From JAFLCA01 sp041907145 (GTDB lineage Bacteria; Bdellovibrionota_C; UBA2361; JAFLCA01): 64,000 bases of DNA. Under the pieces are notes generated by a model. It made no database searches, was not told the DNA's origin, and saw only the letters and a program-made list of their open reading frames with translations. Both the position numbers and the translations under genes were made by a program. Below, piece by piece: positions 49,402 to 59,626 of this stretch. Positions within the stretch are counted from its first letter, which is position 1, and each line of letters starts with the position of its first letter. The DNA lies in NCBI GenBank assembly GCA_041907145.1, contig JAYRHW010000132.1, positions 1 through 64,000 of the forward strand, read 5' to 3'.

Positions 49402-51780
49402 TTACCGGCTAAATTCCGCCTCTTTTCTTTGTCTTCCCGCGTAGCGCAGCTCCACTGTCCCGCTTCCTAGCACGTACAGGGGTACTTGAAGGCTGCCGTT
49501 GGCGGACATGAAGGGACCGTCTTCCTGAACGGAAAGTTTGGCGCAATGTTTTCCATTGCAGTCCCAGCGGACCGCCGGATAGTGAGCCTGGATTTCATTG
49601 AATCCAAAATGCTGCGCTGCAGTCCTAAAATTATATTGCACGCCGCCTTGGGAGCCCGGGCCGAAGCCCGCGAATTCGGCGCGGCACGAAACCCCCGTTT
49701 GCTGACATTCAACAGGCGGATTTTGCTCTGGGAAGGGGCCGCCAGAAATCAACTGCTGGCCCTCCGGATCTCCCCACACTATTTCGGGCGAAGGATCGAC
49801 GCAAAGGTCGGGCTCGCTGCTGCTCCTTGCCTTGCGGCCGGTAGCCAGGGGCGGCTCGGCAGCAAAGTAAGCTTGTGCAGGAATTAGTTCGTGTTTGATG
49901 CCATCCTGGTGCAGAACTTCCTGCCAATTGCAGCCGGGTTTGAGATGCTCGCCAAAAAAGAGCGAGCTCTGGTTCAATGTCGTGCGAGTCATCGGGGTAA
50001 CGTCGACGGACTGCTCATGCAGAGGGAACTCCGAGCAACTATACTCACCGGTGGGATTCCGTTTGATCTGGGCCGGATCGTTGGATCCGGTGTAATGGGG
50101 AACGTAGTCTTGTAAGTCACGGGAATATGCCAGGTGTGGATAGCTTCCAAGTTGGGAGCCGCTGGGCCAACTCGGCGCCTGGGAACAGGTCTCCTTTAGT
50201 TGGATAAGTGTTCCATCGCTCCCTGGGGCGATTTCTTCATTCGGCACTACCGCATTAACGACGCTCCAGCGCGGCGATTGTGCAGGACCGGCCGCCGAGT
50301 CCTCGGGCGGGGGGCACGAAGACAGAGCTTCGGGCGAGCCGCGCAGTTTGCCGTCGGCGGATGGAGACTGCGGGACGCCGCGATTTGATGGCCCGATTGC
50401 CGCGCAGCTTCTTGACTCTACCACCGCAGCACAGGAGGCAGTGTCGGCTTGAACCTCGTACGCCCGAGCGCAGAGTGCTATTCCTTGCGCAGTAAGTAGG
50501 TCATCAATTGTCCCGTGCCCGGGTGAGCAGGATGCGAGGAGGAGGGATGCTCCAAGCGTAGGCGATTCGGATTCATGAATATTTACCGTGGCATCGAGAA
50601 TCTCGGCGGGGAGATTCTCGCCCAACTGACAGCTTGAAGGAGCCGAGCAAGGGGAAAGGGGATTGAGGCAGGCAATAACCTTGGACTGATTAACTAGGTC
50701 GTCGGGATAGAAGATTCGCACCTGATGAGCCTGCCAGCCAACGGCCCCGGCAGTTCTTACGAGCGCAAAATGGATGCGATAACTCTGGCCGTACCTAAGG
50801 ATGATGGGGGAGTAATCGTGGAGCTCTGAATAGTCCGTTACTGAGTCCTGGTCGATGAATTCTATTGGCAGGCCCCGGATCACAAAGTTAGCAGAAGAGG
50901 ACTCACCGGGCTGGCGACCAAGCTGCTGGGCTCCAAGCGAGCGCACGAGAACCCATTCCCCGTTGCTATTGCGGCGCTGAAGGTCTATCGATACGCCCCC
51001 AAGCGAGCCAACCGTGGTGTCTCCCTTGTCGCCTGTAATATGGACTGCCACTTGCACTTCGGAGGAAGAGGCGAAATTGGCATTAAAATTCGGAGTATGA
51101 TTGGCGCCAATGGGATATTCCAGCAGTGAGGAGGTCAGGACTCTTTCGGATGGGGCAGGAATAGCGGAAAAGTAAAAATCGTCAGCCACGTCGTCAACTC
51201 CTCCTCCAGGCCCATCGCTCTGGAGCCGTACGCTTGTAGCGGAGTAAACATGCGGGGCGTAACTCCCCTGCGGAACCGCCACTTGGTTGATCGACGCGCC
51301 GCGGTAGCGCAATGTAGGGTTCCTGGCGGAGTTTAGAATATAGGGGAAGGTCGCGGTTCGCAGCGTAAAGCGAGCAGTGCGATCAGCCGGATAGTATTTT
51401 TGGCGGATTCTCAGATTTGCCGTTGGCTGGTCGTATTCAACATTCCCGAGGACCGTGGCGGTAAAATTGCTGTAGCGATAGCGCGGCTGATCTATCCAAC
51501 TCGTTACACCGCGAAAGTCGAATAGGTCGGTTAGGTACTCTGCGCTTCTATTAACGCGGTAGTAATTGAAGAGTCGAGGCCGAAGGTCAGGTTGGGTTGC
51601 GACGCATTTCCCATCACTGGTATATACGCAGCGAAGTGACGCAGTCACTCCCTCCTGCAGCGCTGAGTATCCTTGGAGCAGAGTATTTATATCGAATGCT
51701 CCTGCAACGATGAGGAGGAGCACTGGCAGCACCATGGCTTGTTCAAGAACTGAGAATCCGCGCTGAGATGTCTTGATCAT
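49402..51780 (-). CDS. Very large TadE-like secreted protein
   Basis: A 792-residue protein whose N-terminus matches TadE/TadG pilin-like proteins: QRGFSVLEQAMVLPVLLLIVAGAFDINTL, with the Glu and hydrophobic helix expected for prepilin-type cleavage before Phe/Ser. TadE proteins usually have 150-250 residues, and TadG about 400-500. The other 750 residues are hydrophilic, cysteine-rich and Pro/Ser-rich, with no recognised domain and a beta-rich final part ending VLGSGTVELRYAGRQRKEAEFSR. GGAG precedes the ATG at 51780. It likely forms or binds a surface structure. No other tad gene lies nearby. Confidence 0.6.
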   Translation of the reverse strand: MIKTSQRGFSVLEQAMVLPVLLLIVAGAFDINTLLQGYSALQEGVTASLRCVYTSDGKCVATQPDLRPRLFNYYRVNRSAEYLTDLFDFRGVTSWIDQPRYRYSNFTATVLGNVEYDQPTANLRIRQKYYPADRTARFTLRTATFPYILNSARNPTLRYRGASINQVAVPQGSYAPHVYSATSVRLQSDGPGGGVDDVADDFYFSAIPAPSERVLTSSLLEYPIGANHTPNFNANFASSSEVQVAVHITGDKGDTTVGSLGGVSIDLQRRNSNGEWVLVRSLGAQQLGRQPGESSSANFVIRGLPIEFIDQDSVTDYSELHDYSPIILRYGQSYRIHFALVRTAGAVGWQAHQVRIFYPDDLVNQSKVIACLNPLSPCSAPSSCQLGENLPAEILDATVNIHESESPTLGASLLLASCSPGHGTIDDLLTAQGIALCARAYEVQADTASCAAVVESRSCAAIGPSNRGVPQSPSADGKLRGSPEALSSCPPPEDSAAGPAQSPRWSVVNAVVPNEEIAPGSDGTLIQLKETCSQAPSWPSGSQLGSYPHLAYSRDLQDYVPHYTGSNDPAQIKRNPTGEYSCSEFPLHEQSVDVTPMTRTTLNQSSLFFGEHLKPGCNWQEVLHQDGIKHELIPAQAYFAAEPPLATGRKARSSSEPDLCVDPSPEIVWGDPEGQQLISGGPFPEQNPPVECQQTGVSCRAEFAGFGPGSQGGVQYNFRTAAQHFGFNEIQAHYPAVRWDCNGKHCAKLSVQEDGPFMSANGSLQVPLYVLGSGTVELRYAGRQRKEAEFSR

Positions 51781-52063
51781 ATAAGCTCCATGGAGAGAAC
51801 TGACTCCGGAGAATCTAATCGATACATTTTCCAAAAAGTTTCTTTGCTACAGGGGCGTAAATTCGGAGGGACTGCAGGGTAACGGAGCAGACCGAGGTGT
51901 TCAAAGCAAAACTCCGACAAGTGCTTGAGTTTCCTTGAGTAATGACTGAAACAGACCTTTAGCGACTGTTTGAAGCCAATAGAAACTTTGGGGAATTATT
52001 GATTGCGCGGGGCAAGACAGCCTACTAAACTTTCAACGATTCTTAGCTCTATCAGGCAGTTAC

Positions 52064-52813
52064 ATGAAAATTTTCGTTCCCATCAAGAAAGTCCCCGACT
52101 ACCAAGCCAAGATTAAGGTGAAGGCTGACGGCTCGGGAATTGAGACTGACGGAATCAAGTGGATAGTGAACCCCTTCGACGAAATTGCCGTCGAGGAGGC
52201 GTTGCGCATCAAAGAGGCCGGAAAGGCGACCGAGGTGGTCGTCATTGGTGTGGGCGACGAGGACTTTACGACGCAGCTTCGATACGGCATGGCCATGGGT
52301 GCCGATAGAGGTATTCTCGTACGGCATGATGGTCCAATTGATTCTGATTTGGCTTCTCGTGCGCTAGCGGAAGTTTATAAGCGCGACCAGTACGGACTGA
52401 TTGTCATGGGAAAGCAGTCTATCGATTCTGATGCGAACCAAACCGCGCAGCTGCTGGCAGCCCGTCTTGCGCTGCCGCAGGCATGTTTTGCCTCCAAGGT
52501 CGTGCTGGAAGATGGCAAAGCTTTGGTCACCCGAGAGGTAGATGGCGGCTTGGAGACCATTCGAGTGGCGACCCCCTGCGTTGTTTCCACTGATTTGCGG
52601 CTTAATGAGCCGCGTTACGCATCGCTTCCCGGAATTATGAAGGCCAAGAAGAAGCCGCTCGACACGATTGCCCTCGCTGATTTAGGCGTCGATGCTTCGG
52701 TAAAGGTCAAGGTACTTCGTCTCGCCCCGCCGGCTCAGCGAAAGGGTGGGAGAAAGGTCGCTGACGTGTCAGCGCTGGTATCTGCGCTGCAAACTGAGGC
52801 TAAAGTTCTCTAA
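52064..52813 (+). CDS. etfB: Electron transfer flavoprotein beta subunit
   Basis: A 249-residue EtfB. Features: MKIFVPIKKVPDYQAKIKVK at the N-terminus, 'WIVNPFDEIAVEEALRIKE', the adenine-binding segment 'GLIVMGKQSIDSDANQTAQLLA' and 'IRVATPCVVSTDLRLNEPRYASLPGIMKAKKKP'. EtfAB carries electrons from acyl-CoA dehydrogenases to the quinone pool via ETF-QO. No FAD is bound by EtfB alone. It is paired with etfA, 11 bases downstream. Confidence 0.96.
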   Translation: MKIFVPIKKVPDYQAKIKVKADGSGIETDGIKWIVNPFDEIAVEEALRIKEAGKATEVVVIGVGDEDFTTQLRYGMAMGADRGILVRHDGPIDSDLASRALAEVYKRDQYGLIVMGKQSIDSDANQTAQLLAARLALPQACFASKVVLEDGKALVTREVDGGLETIRVATPCVVSTDLRLNEPRYASLPGIMKAKKKPLDTIALADLGVDASVKVKVLRLAPPAQRKGGRKVADVSALVSALQTEAKVL

Positions 52814-52824
52814 AGGGTTCACCC

Positions 52825-53793
52825 ATGATTCTCGTATATCTTCAGCATAGCTCCCAAGGTATTCCTAAGGCTGCACTGAGCGCGGTTGCCGCTGCTCGAG
52901 AGCTGCAGTCCGCCTGGAAGAAGGCGGGGATAAACGCCGTGTGCTTGGGCCCGGGGTCTGCGACCGCGGCTGAGCAGGCGCGGGCATTTGGATTCACCAA
53001 GGTGTTTTTTAGCGAGGCACCGATCCTCGATAAGTATCTGGCCGTTCCTTATGCGCTAGCCCTGTCTGCGGCCCTTAAGGCCAGTGGAGCTGATACGTTA
53101 GTGATGGCGGCTACGAGTACCGGAAAGGATGTAGCGCCTCGCGTAGCGGCTTCAATGGATGCTGCTCAAGCCTCCGATATCGTGGGAGTAAATGCCGACG
53201 GATCGCTGCGCCGACCAATGTACGCCGGGAACGTTTTTGCGGACGTGGAGTTGGTATCCGCAAATCGCATCGTAACTGTACGTACGACTGCTTTCGCCCC
53301 TGCGATGCCGTCCTCCGCGTCGGGAGATAAGCAGGAGATCGCCGGTTCGTTCGAGAGTCCCCAGGCCGGGGAGGTCGTTTCTTACGAAATATCAGCTGGA
53401 GAGCGGCCTGAACTCGGAGACGCGGAAATTGTCGTGAGCGGCGGTCGAGCAATGCAGTCCGCCGAGAATTTTCAAAAATTTATATTCCCGTTAGCTGATG
53501 CCTTTGGAGCTGCCGTGGGAGCATCGAGGGCTGCAGTAGACTCCGGCTATGCTCCGAATGACTGGCAGGTCGGGCAAACGGGGAAAATCGTAGCGCCGAA
53601 TTTGTATGTTGCTGTCGGGATTTCTGGCGCGATTCAGCATCTGGCCGGAATGAAGGATTCCAAAACTATCGTCGCCATCAATAAAGATCCTGACGCTCCG
53701 ATTTTCGAGGTCGCCGACTTTGGTCTGGTGGCGGACTTGTATCATGCCGTTCCCGAGCTGACGGAGGCGGTAAAGAAGGTGCGGGCGCAGTAG
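52825..53793 (+). CDS. etfA: Electron transfer flavoprotein alpha subunit
   Basis: A 322-residue EtfA, which holds FAD and pairs with EtfB. The FAD-binding C-terminal part has 'FGAAVGASRAAVDSGYAPNDWQVGQTGKIVAPNLYVAVGIS' (split over two segments: ADAFGAAVGASRAAVDSGYA, WQVGQTGKIVAPNLY) and GAIQHLAGMKDSKTIVAIN. It lies between etfB and a DUF192 gene that starts 3 bases later, so the three probably form one operon. Function is beta-oxidation or propionate/amino-acid oxidation electron transfer. Confidence 0.96.
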   Translation: MILVYLQHSSQGIPKAALSAVAAARELQSAWKKAGINAVCLGPGSATAAEQARAFGFTKVFFSEAPILDKYLAVPYALALSAALKASGADTLVMAATSTGKDVAPRVAASMDAAQASDIVGVNADGSLRRPMYAGNVFADVELVSANRIVTVRTTAFAPAMPSSASGDKQEIAGSFESPQAGEVVSYEISAGERPELGDAEIVVSGGRAMQSAENFQKFIFPLADAFGAAVGASRAAVDSGYAPNDWQVGQTGKIVAPNLYVAVGISGAIQHLAGMKDSKTIVAINKDPDAPIFEVADFGLVADLYHAVPELTEAVKKVRAQ

Positions 53794-53796
53794 GGG

Positions 53797-54315
53797 ATGG
53801 GATCTAACGAACGTCGACATCGCCGAACATTTGCTCAGGCCGCATTCCTGCTCGTCACTGCGGTGATTTGCTACTTTTGGTATCAGGCTACGCTCGAGGC
53901 GCGCTATGAAAGTCGGCATATCACCGCCAGGTTTGCCTCGGTGGACGGAAAGCCCATCGCTGAATTTAAGCTTGAATTGGCAGCGACGCCCGACCAGCGA
54001 GCCAAGGGGATGATGTTTCGACGCCGAGATGAAGTGAAGGAGCGCGAAGGGATGCTCTTTGTATTTCCGGAGGACCGAGCGCAGCGCTTTTGGATGAAAA
54101 ATACCTTTGTGCCGCTCGATATGATTTTTGTCGATAGAAAGTTTGAGGTGGTCGGCATCGTGCACAATGCTGTGCCTCTGTCTCTCGACGAGCGAGGCGT
54201 CGATACGCCGAGTCGTTACGTGGTCGAACTGTTGGGCGGCACGGCTCAGCGGGTAGGGCTCGTGGAGCATGCACGGGTGGTGTTCGATCCGCTTCCGCCG
54301 GAAGTATATCGCTAA
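53797..54315 (+). CDS. DUF192 exported protein
   Basis: A 172-residue protein with an N-terminal membrane segment (about residues 12-28) and a DUF192 domain (about 60-165): KLELAATPDQRAKGMMFRR, GMLFVFPEDRAQRFWMKNTFVPLDMIFVD, VELLGGTAQRVGL. The WMKNT-x-x-PLDMIFVD stretch is diagnostic. The family function is unknown; homologues are often periplasmic or membrane-anchored. Its start lies 3 bases after etfA. Unlike the etf genes it is probably not part of electron transfer. Confidence 0.92.
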   Translation: MGSNERRHRRTFAQAAFLLVTAVICYFWYQATLEARYESRHITARFASVDGKPIAEFKLELAATPDQRAKGMMFRRRDEVKEREGMLFVFPEDRAQRFWMKNTFVPLDMIFVDRKFEVVGIVHNAVPLSLDERGVDTPSRYVVELLGGTAQRVGLVEHARVVFDPLPPEVYR

Positions 54316-54375
54316 TGGAATACTCTGGATTATCTTCACACTTAATGTCGTTATAACCATACGGAGGGAACTACT

Positions 54376-54879
54376 ATGAAAAGAGCACTTGGCCTTGCGT
54401 ACATAGGTACCGTTACGCTTGTCGTTTGTGGGGCGCTTGTCGCTTCAATTCCGAATCTGGCGCGGGCGGACTGGGACCCTGTGCTTGAGGCGCAAGAGGA
54501 AGCCAAGCGTAAGGCTGCGGCTGATGCAGCAGCTAAGCAGCGCGCAGCGGCAGAAGCCCAGAAGCGCGCCTATACCTTGAAGACCCAGCGCGAGTATTTG
54601 GGGTCGCAGGGCGCGGGCCTGTCCGATTCTCAGCTGGAGGCTGCGTATAACAAGAAAGTTGCCGATGATCAGGCCAAGGGACTCGCAGCTCAGCGTGAAG
54701 GAATGGCGATGTATGCTGAAGGCCAAAAGAAGTGGGAAGCTAATCGCGATAAGACCAACGCCGCCATGAAAGATATGACCGGAAAGTCCGTAGACCAACT
54801 CATGAACATGTCGGAAAGCGAACTTGATGCCTTTGCTGCCGATATGGAAAAGAAGATGGGAGCGATGGCGGAGAAGTAG
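54376..54879 (+). CDS. Small exported coiled-coil protein
   Basis: A 167-residue protein with a signal peptide (hydrophobic core about residues 8-26, cleavage near ARA-DW) and a mature part rich in Ala, Lys, Glu and Gln (VLEAQEEAKRKAAADAAAKQ, then a helix with AAEAQKRAYTLKTQREYL). It is predicted to be a long coiled coil. GGAGGG lies about 9 bases before the ATG. No family recognised. Similar sequences in Myxococcota-type genomes are common, but I cannot name one. It faces the biotin-carrier gene with 10 bases between stops. Confidence 0.6.
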   Translation: MKRALGLAYIGTVTLVVCGALVASIPNLARADWDPVLEAQEEAKRKAAADAAAKQRAAAEAQKRAYTLKTQREYLGSQGAGLSDSQLEAAYNKKVADDQAKGLAAQREGMAMYAEGQKKWEANRDKTNAAMKDMTGKSVDQLMNMSESELDAFAADMEKKMGAMAEK

Positions 54880-54889
54880 TGGGCCGCTA

Positions 54890-55306
54890 TTACTGAAAGC
54901 TGATCAGGAGCTGGTGGTTGCCCACCTCCTGACCAGCTGTAATCAGCACTTCCTTCACTTTTCCCGCGCGCGGCGAAGCTACGTTGTTTTCCATTTTCAT
55001 CGCTTCCATCACCAGGACGGTTTGCCCCATTTCCACCGTGTCGCCGGGCTTCACAGTGACCGAGACGATGATTCCGGGCATGGGAGCGTATACAGCATCG
55101 GATTTCGCTGATTTAATCTGAGGGATCGCGGCCGGCGGTGGCATCGAGGGGGCGGCGACAGATCCTGTTCCTGGACTTATGGGCAGCGGAGCGATATCTA
55201 CGTCGTAGCGCGTTCCGCTAAGAGCGAATGATACCGAAGTGCCGCACTTATGCAGCAAGTCAGCCTGAAAAGTTTTGCCGTTGATGGTCAACTGGTAAAG
55301 CGCCAT
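54890..55306 (-). CDS. Biotin carboxyl carrier protein of an acyl-CoA carboxylase
   Basis: A 138-residue protein that starts at the ATG at 55306 (MALYQLTINGKTF). The biotin-attachment domain (about 70-137) contains APMPGIIVSVTVKPGDTVEMGQTVLVMEAMKMENNV, with the Lys of EAMKMEN as biotin site. A Pro/Ala linker precedes it. It is the biotin carrier of the propionyl-CoA carboxylase encoded upstream. It lies 7 bases after the small epsilon-like gene. The biotin carboxylase subunit (accC/pccA) is not in the window. Confidence 0.93.
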   Translation of the reverse strand: MALYQLTINGKTFQADLLHKCGTSVSFALSGTRYDVDIAPLPISPGTGSVAAPSMPPPAAIPQIKSAKSDAVYAPMPGIIVSVTVKPGDTVEMGQTVLVMEAMKMENNVASPRAGKVKEVLITAGQEVGNHQLLISFQ

Positions 55307-55313
55307 ACAGATC

Positions 55314-55559
55314 CTATTTCCGCTGAGCAATTGAGTCTAATTTGGCTTGCGCTGTCCAAGGAGACAATGGAGCAGCAACCGTGTCCGAGACCAAGCTAAA
55401 GAGCGCCAGCGCAACAGCGGCAAGTTCTTCGGCGCTCGGCTGCCCTAGTTGTTGCTCATAAAGGTCCCAGGCCGGGACGAATGGAACCTCCCCCATGCGA
55501 AAGCCAGGAGACGTCGATGGTCTGGTTTCGCGAGCAATAGCCGAACGAATAATCGCCAT
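55314..55559 (-). CDS. Small protein of the carboxylase operon, AccE (epsilon)-like
   Basis: An 81-residue protein between pccB and the biotin-carrier gene. Its middle (GQPSAEELAAVALALFSLVS) and Trp/Arg-containing C-terminal part (PLSPWTAQAKLDSIAQRK) resemble the pattern of actinobacterial acyl-CoA carboxylase epsilon subunits (G-x-P-x-x-EELAAL, then W and basic tail), which enhance PccB/AccD5 activity. Outside the actinobacteria this subunit is not expected. The similarity is short and position-based, so the call is tentative. It begins 3 bases after the pccB stop. Confidence 0.4.
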   Translation of the reverse strand: MAIIRSAIARETRPSTSPGFRMGEVPFVPAWDLYEQQLGQPSAEELAAVALALFSLVSDTVAAPLSPWTAQAKLDSIAQRK

Positions 55560-55562
55560 ACG

Positions 55563-57113
55563 TCACAGAGGAATGTTGCCGTGCTTCTTTTTGGGGTTTA
55601 CTTGCCGCTTGCCTTGCAGCACGGAAAGACATTCGATGACCTTCGCACGAGTATCGCGCGGTTGAATTACGCCATCGATAAATCCGAGTTCAGCCACTTC
55701 CCAGGGGTTGGCGAATTTTTCTCGATATTCCTTGATCAGGCGAGCGCGAACCTCCGGCAGGTTTCCGCGTCTCTCCGCCTCTTCAACTTCACGGCGGAAG
55801 ATAATATTGACCGCCCCCTCCGGTCCCATCACGGCTACTTCGGCTGTGGGAAAAGCGAAATTGAAATCTGCGCGGATATGCTTGGAAGCCATGACATCAT
55901 AAGCTCCGCCGTAAGCTTTGCGAGTGATTATCGTTATCTTTGGCACGGTAGCCTCTGCGAAGGCATAGAGAAGCTTTGCGCCGTGGCGAATGATACCACC
56001 ATGCTCCTGCTGTAGGCCCGGCAGGAATCCGGGAACATCGACTAAAGTCAGCAGAGGAATATTGAATGCGTCGCAAAATCTTACGAACCGAGCCGCTTTG
56101 ATACTGGCGTTGATATCGAGGCAGCCCGCCAATACTGACGGTTGATTGGCGACGATTCCCACGCTCTGACCATCGAATCGCGCGAATCCGACGATGATAT
56201 TCTGAGCAAAGAAGGGTTGAATCTCCATGAAATCGGAGCTATCCACAACGGAGCGAATGACAGAATGCATGTCGTAAGGCTGATTCGGAGATTCGGGGAC
56301 GGTGGAATCCAATTCCGGAGAAGTTCGACCCGGCAAGTCGCCCGTGTTGACTCGCGGCGTAGGATCGATGTTGTTTTGCGGCAGGAAGCTCAAGAGCCGC
56401 TTGCAGGCAGCGATGCAGTCTTGATCCGATTTTGTCAGCAGGTGGGCGACTCCGCTCACTGAATTATGGGTCATCGCGCCGCCGAGATCCTCCTTGGAAA
56501 CATCCTCGCGAGTCACGGTCTTGATTACATCGGGGCCCGTGATGAACATGTGGCTGTTGTGGTCCACCATCAGGGTGAAATCTGTAATTGCAGGAGAGTA
56601 GACGGCGCCCCCGGCGCAGGGGCCCATAATCAAGGAAATCTGGGGAATGACTCCTGAAACAAGTGTATTGCGTAGAAAGATGTCGGCGTACCCACCCAGA
56701 CTTTCTACTCCCTCCTGAATACGGGCGCCGCCTGAATCATTGAGTCCGACGATTGGGCAGCCGGTACTGAGCGCTAGGTCCATCACCTTTACGATCTTCT
56801 TGGCATGATAGGCGGCCAACGAACCGCCAAAAACGGTAAAATCTTGAGCGAATGCAAAAGTGCTTCGCCCATTGATTTTGCCGGAGCCAACTACGACGCC
56901 GTCGCCGTAGATGCGCTTCTCGCCGAGTCCGAAATTCTGGGACCGATGGGTTACGAGCTTGTCTATTTCGAGGAAAGTGCCGGAATCGAAGAGGGAGAGA
57001 AGTCTTTCACGCGCCGTTAGTTTTCCGGCGGCATGCTGCTTTTCGATTCGATCGGCTCCGCCGCCCAATTCGGCGAGCTCATTTCGGCGTGTCAGTTCAT
57101 CCAAGGCGCTCAT
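55563..57113 (-). CDS. pccB: Propionyl-CoA carboxylase beta subunit
   Basis: A 516-residue carboxyltransferase that moves carboxyl from biotin to propionyl-CoA. It contains GKLTARERLLSLFDSGTF, FGLGEKRIYGDGVVVG, the oxyanion-hole glycines GLNDSGGARIQEGVESL, IMGPCAGGAVYSPAITDF and the C-terminal TLVDVPGFLPGLQQEHGG and ITRKAYGGAYDVMASK. Length is typical of PccB. Together with the biotin carrier and the epsilon-like protein it forms a three-gene operon; the product (S)-methylmalonyl-CoA is the precursor for the mutase encoded divergently upstream. Confidence 0.95.
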   Translation of the reverse strand: MSALDELTRRNELAELGGGADRIEKQHAAGKLTARERLLSLFDSGTFLEIDKLVTHRSQNFGLGEKRIYGDGVVVGSGKINGRSTFAFAQDFTVFGGSLAAYHAKKIVKVMDLALSTGCPIVGLNDSGGARIQEGVESLGGYADIFLRNTLVSGVIPQISLIMGPCAGGAVYSPAITDFTLMVDHNSHMFITGPDVIKTVTREDVSKEDLGGAMTHNSVSGVAHLLTKSDQDCIAACKRLLSFLPQNNIDPTPRVNTGDLPGRTSPELDSTVPESPNQPYDMHSVIRSVVDSSDFMEIQPFFAQNIIVGFARFDGQSVGIVANQPSVLAGCLDINASIKAARFVRFCDAFNIPLLTLVDVPGFLPGLQQEHGGIIRHGAKLLYAFAEATVPKITIITRKAYGGAYDVMASKHIRADFNFAFPTAEVAVMGPEGAVNIIFRREVEEAERRGNLPEVRARLIKEYREKFANPWEVAELGFIDGVIQPRDTRAKVIECLSVLQGKRQVNPKKKHGNIPL

Positions 57114-57364
57114 GAGCGCTGAGATTAAGCTTGGGAACGAGGGGTGTCAATTGCAGAGCTAGCATCCGCATCCTCGGGCACAAGAGGGGGCGGTTTTGGT
57201 AGCGCGCCCTGGCGCCTGCTGTGGTGAATATTCCCCGTCCCGGAGGAGCTACAGGTCAAGCTCAAAGAAGCCGAGGATCGCCGAGAGGAATTTAAAGCCC
57301 CTTCCAGGTTTTGTAGTGCCGTAGTAGGTGAATAGCAGCGATTGCTGTTTTGTAGTACGAGGGT

Positions 57365-58975
<1,611 letters not shown>

Positions 58976-58998
58976 TCGCCTATTGCCTGAATAGCTTG

Positions 58999-59027
58999 CA
59001 GGTAGGTAGGCTTTTCTGCGCTACCTG
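58999..59027 (+). terminator. Possible terminator after the mutase gene
   Basis: CAGGTAG (58999-59005) pairs with CTACCTG (59021-59027) over a 15-base loop, 24 bases after the mutase stop, followed by GTTAATTCTTTTC. The T-run is broken, so termination would be weak. Confidence 0.3.
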
Positions 59028-59157
59028 GTTAATTCTTTTCAGCTTTATTTAAAGAACTAGATTTAGTACACTGCCGCGTTCTTTAGGGACGCCTCGTTCC
59101 CAGGGGTTGTACATACTAGGCACCTGCGGCGAGTGGTCAGATAGGAGTGATCGGACA

Positions 59158-59586
59158 ATGGCGATGAAGAAGAAAGATTTGGATACCTTCAAAAAGATTC
59201 TGCTCGAGGAAAAGAAAAAGATCCTCAATCATTTGCAAAATCTGAGCGACACGCAGGACGAAGAAGAGATTACGCCATCCGGTGACTCGGTCGACATCGC
59301 CTCATTGGAAATCAATCAAGCCAACTTGACCAAGATCGGCAAGCGCGAAACCTATCTTCTGAAGAAGATCGATCTGGCTCTCGAAAAAATCGAAAATGGC
59401 ACTTACGGTGAATGTGAATCTTGCGGTGAACAGATCGCGGTTGCTCGCTTGATGGCTCGCCCTGTTGCCCAGCTCTGCATTGATTGCAAGACCGAGCAGG
59501 AAAATACCGAGCGCAAATTTTCGACCCGTACCGAGGAAGAAGAGGACGAAGATTCTATTGGCGAGGACAGCGAGGAGGTCGAGTAG
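59158..59586 (+). CDS. DksA/TraR-family zinc-finger regulator
   Basis: A 142-residue protein starting at ATG 59158 (MAMKKKDLDTF), with AGGAG about 11 bases upstream. A Lys-rich coiled coil (residues about 6-70) carries the tip motif DSVDIA (DxxDxA), as in DksA, which inserts in the RNA polymerase secondary channel and works with (p)ppGpp. A C4 zinc finger follows (YGECESCGEQI, then LCIDCKT) and an acidic tail (TEEEEDEDSIGEDSEEVE). It probably coregulates rRNA and amino acid promoters with SpoT. DksA proper and short TraR-like paralogues cannot be told apart with certainty. Confidence 0.88.
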   Translation: MAMKKKDLDTFKKILLEEKKKILNHLQNLSDTQDEEEITPSGDSVDIASLEINQANLTKIGKRETYLLKKIDLALEKIENGTYGECESCGEQIAVARLMARPVAQLCIDCKTEQENTERKFSTRTEEEEDEDSIGEDSEEVE

Positions 59587-59626
59587 CACGACTCTCGATA
59601 ATTGCCGCGTCCCTACGAGCTCAAGT

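Noticed and set aside
57114..57364. Cobalamin riboswitch upstream of the methylmalonyl-CoA mutase gene
   Set aside because: I could not find the conserved B12-box sequence or a matching stem arrangement in these 250 bases.
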